Source: Bacteroidales bacterium (lineage in GTDB: Bacteria; Bacteroidota; Bacteroidia; Bacteroidales; P3). From it: a DNA stretch of 44,605 bases. The position numbers and the translations under genes are program-made. Numbering within the stretch: position 1 is the stretch's first letter; each line of letters begins with the position of its first letter. The DNA lies in assembly GCA_017477025.1 (NCBI GenBank), contig JAFUYA010000020.1, forward strand, positions 1 to 44,605. The letters run 5' to 3'. Of this stretch, positions 23,987 to 30,791 are shown piece by piece. The notes beneath the pieces were generated by a model. The model saw only the letters and a list, made by a program, of their open reading frames with translations, was not told the origin of the DNA and ran no database searches.

Positions 23987-26893
23987 ATGAACGGGTTGAA
24001 ATTGGCAAAGGTTGTAACCGAACTTGCAAAAGAAAGTTTTGAGAGCGGAGAAATGTATCAAAAAGTTACGTCCGTTACTGCGGAGTTGTTGAAGTTTTGG
24101 TTTGACGAAAGTTATTGCGATACGAGAGAAAAGAATTTTCATACAGGACAAAAACAGGCAATACTTAACGTTATATTTCTGCATGAAGTAGTTAAAGCAA
24201 AGACACTTTATGATATCTACGAAAAAGTAGCACCTGATTTATTGCCTTTTATTGATATGAAGGAATTGAAAGAAGAAAAGTTTTCCTATTACAAGTACTG
24301 TATCAAAATGGCAACAGGTACAGGCAAAACATGGGTAATGCATGCATTGTTTCTTTGGCAGATTTTAAATGCAAGAAACATAACCGATGAAGAAAGCAAC
24401 CATATTTTTACAAGTAATTTTCTTGTAATTGCTCCTGGATTGATTGTTTATGACAGATTATTAGATGCTTTTCTTGGTAGAAAAAACGAAAAGACAGGAG
24501 AAAGAGATTTTCTTTTAAATGATTTTCATTTGAACGAGGAATTATTCATTCCTCCTTATTACAGAGATGAAGTGTATTCTTTTTTGCAAAACAATGTCAA
24601 ACAAAAAGATGAGATAAGCAATATAACCTCAGGTGGTATTATCGCTATAACCAATTGGCATTTGTTTATAGATAAAAGTAAAACAGCGGAAGTCGTTGAT
24701 GATGAATATTTGGAAGAAAAAGACTACTACAAAAGAATAGTCAATGAGATGTTACCTGCAAAACCAGGAACAAGTAGCGGCAATAGTCTTGATGTTTTGG
24801 ATAATAACTACTTGCGAGGAGAGAGTTTGGAGTATTTGGCAGAATTAGATTCTTTGATGATAATCAATGACGAGGCTCACCATATCAATAACAACTCAAC
24901 AAAAGACAATGATGTTATATGGCAGCAAGGTATTAACTACATAATGAAAAACAAGAAAAAGGCAAGAATACAACTTGACTTTTCCGCCACTCCATATGTT
25001 TCCAAAGGAACGGGAGCCAGAGAGAAGAAGGTATATTTTCCTCATATAGTTACGAATTTTGATTTGAATAATGCAATAAAACAAGGCTTGGTAAAACTTC
25101 TAAATATTGATAAAAGAGAAGAAATAACCAACATTGAGAATTTGGATTACAAAGCAGAAAGAGATGATGCGGGCAATGTAGTTTCTTTAAGTGAGGGACA
25201 GCGTTTGATGATTAACGCTGGTCTTGCCCATTTGAACATATTGGACGAAGCATTCCGTTCTTTAGCCAAAGGAGAAGAGAATTACAAACAACCAAAGATG
25301 CTAATAATGTGCGAAGACACCAATGTATCGCCGTTAGTCTGCGATTATCTTATGGATAAAGGTCTTAATGAAGAGGATGTTTTGCGTATAGACAGCAACC
25401 GACAGGGCGAAGTGGATAAAAACGAGTGGTTGGAATTAAAAGACAGACTATTTAACGTAGATAGGTATTCAAAGCCAAGAGTTATTGTTTCTGTTTTAAT
25501 GTTGCGTGAAGGCTTTGATGTCAATAATATATGCGTCATAGTTCCTTTGCGTTCCACCTCTTCGGCTATATTATTGGAGCAAACTATAGGAAGAGGCTTG
25601 CGTTTGATGTTCAGAGGCAGAGATTTTGAAGAAGAAAAGAAAGAAAATCGCAACTTGGTCTTTACTGGCAATGCTCCGAAATCTTTTATTGATATGCTCT
25701 TTATAGTTGAACATCCCGCTTTCATATCTTTTTATGATGAATTGTTACGTAACGGATTGGCAACGCAAATGAAGGACAATATAATTTCTTCGGACGTAAA
25801 AGGTTCTTTGGAAAGCGTGGAACTTAAAAGTGATTATTACGACTATGATTTATACTTCCCGTTTGTATTACAAGAGGAGCAGGAAGAAATAGTGCCATTA
25901 GAGATTGACATAAACAAATTACCCGTCTTTGATTTGTATTCTCTTGAAACACTCAAACATTTGCTCGCAAAGGATGGAGAAAACTTCATTTCTCAAAACG
26001 TACATAGCAAAACATCTTTAACAAAATACAATGTCAATGCCAATCTTTTCTCGGCAGAAACTTATAACGAATATCTGCAAAAAATTCTTGATACCATACT
26101 ATATTATAATAAGAAAATCAATAGACGCTTTCTTCCTGCCTTACAAATAAATAATGCCTTGATTGTTGCCTACATTGATGAATACATCCGCCATCGTTTA
26201 TTCAACAAAGAGTTTAATCCTTTTGAAGACAATAATTGGAAGATGTTACTTGTCAATAACGGAGTGGTAACAACGTTTATAAGAGAGAAATTTTCCAAAA
26301 AGATAAACGACATTCTTATCAATCAAATAACGGAACAAGCGGAAATAAAAAAGATTTGGTTTTCTTCCGTCAAATCTATCACAATTCGTAAAGAATACAG
26401 CGTTGAAGTGAACAAAAGCATTTATCCTTGTTTGAAATATCCGTCCAACAAAGGCGGTTTGGAACGGGATTTTATCGGATATTGCGATAAACAAAGTGAG
26501 GTAAAGAGTTTTATAAAGATAGATGAAACACGTCATCGCTTTGCTTATATTCCTTATATCAACGAAGACGGATTGCTGGCACAATACCACCCTGACTTTA
26601 TCGTAAAAAGTACGGGAGATAACGGACAAACAATGATTACCATTGTTGAAACTAAAGCCCATAGTATGCTCTCAAGTGAGAACGTCAAAAGGAAACAAAC
26701 GGCAGTATTGGAATGGATAAAACGTATCAACTCCGCAATGCAGACAACGGACGAAACGCAAGAAGCCGTATGGCAATATGCTTTGATTTCCAACAATACG
26801 TTTTATTCAACTGCAAGAAACAACATTACTTTTAACAACTTAATATCCTTGAATAAAGTAACTACCAATCAAGTAAAAGAAACATTGTTTTAA
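23987..26893 (+). CDS. res: Type III restriction-modification endonuclease/helicase (Res)
   Basis: 968 aa, typical for Res. Superfamily 2 helicase motifs: Walker A ATGTGKT at 109-115, Walker B INDEAHH near 293, LDFSATPY, and motif VI region EQTIGRGLRLMF. Near the C-terminus (about 868-896) YHPDFIVKS...ITIVETKAH fits the PD-(D/E)XK nuclease core. It forms a complex with Mod, moves or diffuses along DNA after ATP hydrolysis, and cuts near unmodified sites. All catalytic motifs appear intact. It is preceded by the mod relic rather than the functional mod gene. Confidence 0.93.
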   Translation: MNGLKLAKVVTELAKESFESGEMYQKVTSVTAELLKFWFDESYCDTREKNFHTGQKQAILNVIFLHEVVKAKTLYDIYEKVAPDLLPFIDMKELKEEKFSYYKYCIKMATGTGKTWVMHALFLWQILNARNITDEESNHIFTSNFLVIAPGLIVYDRLLDAFLGRKNEKTGERDFLLNDFHLNEELFIPPYYRDEVYSFLQNNVKQKDEISNITSGGIIAITNWHLFIDKSKTAEVVDDEYLEEKDYYKRIVNEMLPAKPGTSSGNSLDVLDNNYLRGESLEYLAELDSLMIINDEAHHINNNSTKDNDVIWQQGINYIMKNKKKARIQLDFSATPYVSKGTGAREKKVYFPHIVTNFDLNNAIKQGLVKLLNIDKREEITNIENLDYKAERDDAGNVVSLSEGQRLMINAGLAHLNILDEAFRSLAKGEENYKQPKMLIMCEDTNVSPLVCDYLMDKGLNEEDVLRIDSNRQGEVDKNEWLELKDRLFNVDRYSKPRVIVSVLMLREGFDVNNICVIVPLRSTSSAILLEQTIGRGLRLMFRGRDFEEEKKENRNLVFTGNAPKSFIDMLFIVEHPAFISFYDELLRNGLATQMKDNIISSDVKGSLESVELKSDYYDYDLYFPFVLQEEQEEIVPLEIDINKLPVFDLYSLETLKHLLAKDGENFISQNVHSKTSLTKYNVNANLFSAETYNEYLQKILDTILYYNKKINRRFLPALQINNALIVAYIDEYIRHRLFNKEFNPFEDNNWKMLLVNNGVVTTFIREKFSKKINDILINQITEQAEIKKIWFSSVKSITIRKEYSVEVNKSIYPCLKYPSNKGGLERDFIGYCDKQSEVKSFIKIDETRHRFAYIPYINEDGLLAQYHPDFIVKSTGDNGQTMITIVETKAHSMLSSENVKRKQTAVLEWIKRINSAMQTTDETQEAVWQYALISNNTFYSTARNNITFNNLISLNKVTTNQVKETLF

Positions 26894-26927
26894 ACTGCAT
26901 AATAAAAAAGAGCGATCTTTTGATTTA

Positions 26928-26971
26928 TATGACACAAAATGACAAAGTGATATTATACTTTTGCAAAAGTA
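26928..26971 (+). promoter_or_regulatory. WYL-linked promoter/operator, copy 3
   Basis: TATGACACAAAATGACA (26928-26944), identical to copy 1, then 11 nt, then TACTTTTGCAAAAGTA (26956-26971), also identical, with the -7 box in its left half. It drives the second 25-aa peptide and the repeat protein. The intervening 11 nt differ between copies, so the conserved parts are likely the bound parts. Confidence 0.75.
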
Positions 26972-27030
26972 AAATTACTTTTTACAAGAGAAAATACAGT
27001 TATTAACAAACAAAAATAGGAGAAAAGAAA

Positions 27031-27108
27031 ATGTTAGAGATTGCATTAACAGCAGGAGGGATTGCTTGGTTTATTAGTGAGATATTCAATTCTCACAGAA
27101 ATCTATAA
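27031..27108 (+). CDS. 25-aa hydrophobic small peptide B, similar to peptide A
   Basis: It reads MLEIALTAGGIAWFISEIF then NSHRNL. A purine-rich ribosome site (TAGGAGAAAAG) precedes the ATG. It has the same length as peptide A (17824), the same position behind an identical promoter element, an N-terminal hydrophobic stretch and the shared end pattern NS(Y/H)(K/R)xL. About 7 of 25 residues are identical with several conservative changes. It is followed by a hairpin and the acidic repeat protein, probably on the same transcript. Function unknown. Confidence 0.6.
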   Translation: MLEIALTAGGIAWFISEIFNSHRNL

Positions 27109-27183
27109 TCAGGTTGATGTATTTGCTTTTTTGAAAAAAACAGCAGAATACAGCGAATAGAACAGAAAAATGTTTAACTTCGC

Positions 27184-27221
27184 ACCAAGCAATATTCGTA
27201 CAGAGAGGAGTATTGCTTGGT
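27184..27221 (+). promoter_or_regulatory. Hairpin between peptide B and the repeat protein
   Basis: Arms ACCAAGCAATA (27184-27194) and TATTGCTTGGT (27211-27221) enclose a 16-nt loop. A second copy of the right arm, ATTGCTTGGT, lies inside the peptide B gene at 27061-27070, so the left arm has two mutually exclusive partners. No T-run follows. It ends about 12 nt before the ribosome site of the next gene, so it may tune its translation. Confidence 0.55.
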
Positions 27222-27245
27222 AATAAAAAGAAAAGGAGAAAAATT

Positions 27246-27497
27246 ATGGGACTATTAGATTTTTTGTTTTTCATGGGTGCAAAAGAAATGTCTAAAATGA
27301 CAAAGGAAGCAACCGACCATACACCGTTAGACAAGAAGTATCCCGATGCCTTTGATGATGGCTTCGGAGCAGATTATGAAGACAACGGTTTTAATAAGTT
27401 TGACGACGGGTATCCCGATGCTTTTGATAACAATTTTGGAACAGACTATGAAGAAAACAGTTTCAACAAGTTTGACGACAGGTATTCCAACTGGTAA
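27246..27497 (+). CDS. Acidic tandem-repeat small protein
   Basis: 83 aa from the ATG at 27246, which has a good ribosome site (AAAGGAGAAAA); an upstream in-frame ATG at 27213 would overlap the hairpin. The N-terminus is short and hydrophobic (MGLLDFLFFMGAKEM). Residues 32-55 and 56-79 are two copies of a 24-residue unit of the form YPDAFD-(2)-FG-x-DYE-(3)-FNKFDD, rich in Asp, Glu, Phe and Tyr, with the start of a third (YSNW). The units also repeat at DNA level (27339-27410, 27411-27482). No family recognised. A terminator follows, so it closes the transcript begun at promoter copy 3. Confidence 0.75.
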   Translation: MGLLDFLFFMGAKEMSKMTKEATDHTPLDKKYPDAFDDGFGADYEDNGFNKFDDGYPDAFDNNFGTDYEENSFNKFDDRYSNW

Positions 27498-27507
27498 ATA
27501 TATTTAT

Positions 27508-27538
27508 AGGAGTATGCATAATATTCATACTCCTTTTG
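27508..27538 (+). terminator. Terminator after the repeat protein
   Basis: The stem AGGAGTATG / CATACTCCT (9 bp) has a 9-nt loop and is followed by TTTG. It separates the peptide B unit from the helicase gene run. Confidence 0.75.
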
Positions 27539-27567
27539 TAGTTGAATAAATAACATAAAATACGACT

Positions 27568-28035
27568 ATGACAAAAGATTTAGAACAAAAAATTCGTATG
27601 TTTGTTGAGTACAGACGGGGACATTATTTAAGCGAACCTAAAAATTTAGAAGAAGCAAGAGAAATTGCAAACGATTATAAAAAGAGTATTCTTGCCTCGT
27701 CTTTTGATAACGTATATGTATTTGATTATTACAAAGAGGGGTTTTATAAGTTTTCTAATGGCGAGGGCTGGTTTTTTGAGGGTGTAGAATTTTATCCCAA
27801 AGATGAATACGAAGAAACAGAACCTATAATTCCCGAATATGTACATTCATTAAACAAAAATAAAACCGTGTGCTTTGGAGATACTAATAAAGCTTGTTTG
27901 GGCGAAGAAGAACTAAAACGTATTCTATTGGAGGACAGATATACTATAATTACGGCAGAAATTTTTGCAAACGCTTTGTTAGAATATTGTAGACTAAAAC
28001 ACTTAGATAAATATAATGCGAGCAAAAAGTCTTGA
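27568..28035 (+). CDS. Unknown protein, first gene of the helicase cluster
   Basis: 155 aa, family not recognised. It is soluble, with no signal or membrane segment, and has a mixed helical start (QKIRMFVEYRRGHYLSEPKNLEEAREIANDYKKSI), a beta-like aromatic middle (NVYVFDYYKEGFYKFSNGEGWFFEGVEFYP), and a C-terminal helix. It starts 70 bp after the previous gene and ends 15 bp before the next small ORF, running in the same direction as the helicase. Probably one operon with the next three genes. Confidence 0.7.
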   Translation: MTKDLEQKIRMFVEYRRGHYLSEPKNLEEAREIANDYKKSILASSFDNVYVFDYYKEGFYKFSNGEGWFFEGVEFYPKDEYEETEPIIPEYVHSLNKNKTVCFGDTNKACLGEEELKRILLEDRYTIITAEIFANALLEYCRLKHLDKYNASKKS

Positions 28036-28050
28036 GTTTTTGAAAAGGAA

Positions 28051-28248
28051 ATGGGAAAATATGACTATTCCAAGGTAGAAGAAGTCAATAACAATTTGAA
28101 AAAACCTAAAAGTCGCAAACATGTGACTTCCGCGGATAATTTACCACTATTAAAAATGTTTTTCAACAATAGAATGTTAGCTGCAGAACATGCTGGCCAG
28201 CCATTTTCTTATAACTATATTTTGCCAAAGAAACGCTACAAAAAATGA
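28051..28248 (+). CDS. Unknown small basic protein upstream of the helicase
   Basis: 65 aa, not recognised. It is Lys- and Asn-rich, with MGKYDYSKVEEVNNNLKKPK at the start and MFFNNRMLAAEHAGQPFSYNYILPKKRYKK at the end. It is preceded by GAAAAGGAAATG, an acceptable ribosome site. Its stop codon overlaps the start of a 36-aa ORF (ATGA), a sign of coupled translation. Confidence 0.6.
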   Translation: MGKYDYSKVEEVNNNLKKPKSRKHVTSADNLPLLKMFFNNRMLAAEHAGQPFSYNYILPKKRYKK

Positions 28249-28355
28249 CCGAGGATGGTAAATTGTCGTGCCTTCAAAACAAGAATGGTAAATTTTCTTT
28301 AGCAAAATTACAGAGATTATTAAATAGATTGTATACCCAATCAAAAACACAATAA
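28245..28355 (+). CDS. 36-aa ORF coupled to the preceding gene
   Basis: It reads MTEDGKLSCLQNKNGKFSLA, then KLQRLLNRLYTQSKTQ. The ATG overlaps the previous stop by the ATGA arrangement and its own stop is 7 bp before the helicase start, which supports a real, coupled reading frame. Alternatively it is the C-terminal part of a once longer preceding protein split by a frameshift; the two together would be about 100 aa. Confidence 0.45.
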   Translation: MTEDGKLSCLQNKNGKFSLAKLQRLLNRLYTQSKTQ

Positions 28356-28362
28356 AGTTCCT

Positions 28363-30597
28363 ATGATCAATTTTGATGGAATCATACAACATAATGCCAA
28401 CTTACGTCCGTATCAAGTGGATATGAAAAAGAGAATTTTTGAAACTTGGCAAAAAGGAATGAAATCTATTATGATGCAAATGCCAACAGGTACAGGCAAA
28501 ACTATTCTTTTCTGTTCAATTATCAAAGATATTTGGGATTATCATTTTGACGACAGGAAGCCTTTGTGTAAATTTCTTATACTTGTCCATAGAAAAGAAC
28601 TGATTGAACAAGTTCAAAAAACGCTATACACAAAAATAGGATTGGCACATGGTGTGATAGCAGGAGGCAGAAGTGAAGATGAATTCTATCATATTCAGGT
28701 AGCAATGGTTCATTCTCTTGCACGAGATAGAAGATTGCAACGGTGGAAAGATAATGAATTTGATTTTATTATATGTGATGAAGCACACCATTTTCTCGCA
28801 AATGATTATACAAAAATAAGAGCAACTTTCCCTGATGCGTATTTACTAGGAGTAACGGCCACTCCTTATCGTTTGAATCATCAACCTTTTACCGATTCCT
28901 TCAATATTCTTTTAAGAACAAAATCCGTCAATAAATTCATCAAAGAGGGGTGGTTAAGCGAATATGAATACTATTCAATAGAACCGACTTCCAAACTGCA
29001 GTTAGAAATAGATAATTTAAGAATATTAAATACCGGAGACTATTCAGAGAATGCAATGTCAAAAGCATTAGACAATAGACAGATTAGAGCTGGAGTAGTA
29101 AAAACTTGGTTGAAATATGCAAAAGGCAAGAAAACTATAGTATATACAATCAATCAAAAACATAATGAACATCTTTGCAATGAATTTAATGACACAGGCT
29201 TTGTGTGTATTGCAATAGACAGTAATACTCCTAAGGAAGAAAGGGAAGAATATGTTGAACAATTCCGCAAAAGAGAAATAACCATCATTTGTAATGTCAA
29301 TATATTCAGCGAAGGATTTGACTGCCCTGACGTTGAATGCATACAATTAGCACGTCCTACAACTTCTCTTTCCATGTACTTACAACAAGTCGGAAGAGGA
29401 TTAAGAATTGCAGAGAACAAAGATAAAACAATATTTTTAGACAATGTGGGTTTGTATAATCGTTTTGGTCTTCCGTCAGTAAATAGACAATGGCAAAGAC
29501 ATTTTGAAGGTAAAGATGATTGGGACGATAAAAGAGATTATAATTTGGAGGCAGAAGATATACACCGTCCGAGAATAATAGAAACGGAAGAAGAAGCAGA
29601 CGATGAATTTGATATGAGATATTCCAACGTTGAAGAAAAAGAAGACAGAGCTATCTGTAATGTGTCAGAGTTCTTGGGAATCAGCAATGAAAGTATAATA
29701 TCTATGTTTAGATATGAAATAGAGGACATTGGTCCAAATACGGTACTGACGGAAGAACAATACGATAAATTGATTAAACATCTTATGGAGCAAACAAGAC
29801 AGACTAAAGAAGGATTTATAAGTATTTTTGACGTACCCAATAAAGACTCAGAAATGAAAAAAAACTTTTGTTGCAAGGTCAAAAACTACAAAACAAATGA
29901 ATGGGAAACAGTTTTCTACAAAAAGTTTATAGATTGTTATATAGACGTAATTAATAGAGTGTATTGCGACTATCTTTTAAAAACAACGGATATCAAACAT
30001 AAGGATAAAGATATGCTTGAAAGTATCAAACAAAATTTGAAAATAGAACGTGATATTACTTACATAAGGTCTAAAACTCTGAATAATGGAGAGAATGTAG
30101 AAAGTAATATTTCTAATACAGATAAGATTAGTAAATTAAAATACTTATTGTCTGCTGCTGGGGAAAACATGTATTTTAATTTTGATAAAAAAATTAGTTT
30201 TAAACAAATCCTTATGACTGAGAATTCTAACAAGAATAACGCCGTAGCAGATGCGGAAGTGGTAGTAGAAACGGAAAAAGAAAATTTAGATAAACACTAT
30301 ATGGAAACTGATAGTTGTCAAAATATAGTAGTAAAAATGGGGGATAAACAGTATAATATAGATCAAATGAATGAAAAAGAAATTATAGAACTTATGCTTA
30401 TCTTACATGATAAGATAGATTTAGACTTTCTTGATGAGGCAAAGGCAGAAAAGAGATTAAAGAAAATAGAAGAAGAGGTGAGATTACAAGAATTAGATAA
30501 GCAAATTGAAAACTCCGAATATGAAGAAGAAGAGATTTTACGAATGGCTGAACGCATCAAACAACGTAAGAAAGAAAAAGAGTATTCCGCAATGTAA
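28363..30597 (+). CDS. DEAH-box superfamily 2 helicase with long C-terminal extension
   Basis: 744 aa. The first about 400 residues resemble RadD/SSL2-type helicases: RPYQVDMKKRIFETW (Q-motif region), Walker A PTGTGKT at 41-47, DEAH at 139-142, TATP at 165-168, and motif VI QQVGRGLR at 341-348. After about 420 the chain is acidic and unfamiliar: EFLGISNESIISMFRYEIED, a Cys-containing beta part, and a long Glu/Lys coiled C-terminus (about 690-744). It lacks an obvious nuclease. It ends the four-gene run and is followed by a strong terminator. A role in defence is inferred only from the island. Confidence 0.88.
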   Translation: MINFDGIIQHNANLRPYQVDMKKRIFETWQKGMKSIMMQMPTGTGKTILFCSIIKDIWDYHFDDRKPLCKFLILVHRKELIEQVQKTLYTKIGLAHGVIAGGRSEDEFYHIQVAMVHSLARDRRLQRWKDNEFDFIICDEAHHFLANDYTKIRATFPDAYLLGVTATPYRLNHQPFTDSFNILLRTKSVNKFIKEGWLSEYEYYSIEPTSKLQLEIDNLRILNTGDYSENAMSKALDNRQIRAGVVKTWLKYAKGKKTIVYTINQKHNEHLCNEFNDTGFVCIAIDSNTPKEEREEYVEQFRKREITIICNVNIFSEGFDCPDVECIQLARPTTSLSMYLQQVGRGLRIAENKDKTIFLDNVGLYNRFGLPSVNRQWQRHFEGKDDWDDKRDYNLEAEDIHRPRIIETEEEADDEFDMRYSNVEEKEDRAICNVSEFLGISNESIISMFRYEIEDIGPNTVLTEEQYDKLIKHLMEQTRQTKEGFISIFDVPNKDSEMKKNFCCKVKNYKTNEWETVFYKKFIDCYIDVINRVYCDYLLKTTDIKHKDKDMLESIKQNLKIERDITYIRSKTLNNGENVESNISNTDKISKLKYLLSAAGENMYFNFDKKISFKQILMTENSNKNNAVADAEVVVETEKENLDKHYMETDSCQNIVVKMGDKQYNIDQMNEKEIIELMLILHDKIDLDFLDEAKAEKRLKKIEEEVRLQELDKQIENSEYEEEEILRMAERIKQRKKEKEYSAM

Positions 30598-30655
30598 ATA
30601 CAAAAAACAAAAATCTCCCAACTATTACAGTTTTTTTGAACATACTATGACTATT

Positions 30656-30696
30656 AAAAAAGGCCGTCTTTTTATTCTTAAAGAGACGGCCTTTTT
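30656..30696 (+). terminator. Strong terminator after the helicase
   Basis: The stem AAAAAGGCCGTCT / AGACGGCCTTTTT has a loop of about 14 nt and a T-tract. It is symmetric enough to work in both directions, marking the right end of the island before the leftward TonB receptor gene. Confidence 0.88.
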
Positions 30697-30791
30697 AAAA
30701 CAAGATACAAAAAATATACAATTGATATGCTGTAATATTGAAAATCTTTACACTTGAACTACAGTAAAGTAACAATTTAGATGTAATACTT

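Noticed and set aside
27346-27549. 67-aa frame overlapping the acidic repeat protein
   Set aside because: It is a +1 shadow of the tandem repeat and continues through the terminator.
16747-30696. Whether the island is a complete BREX, DISARM, CBASS or prophage
   Set aside because: No pglX/pglZ, cyclase, DUF1998, integrase, capsid or terminase gene is present; only a WYL regulator and type III R-M can be named with confidence.
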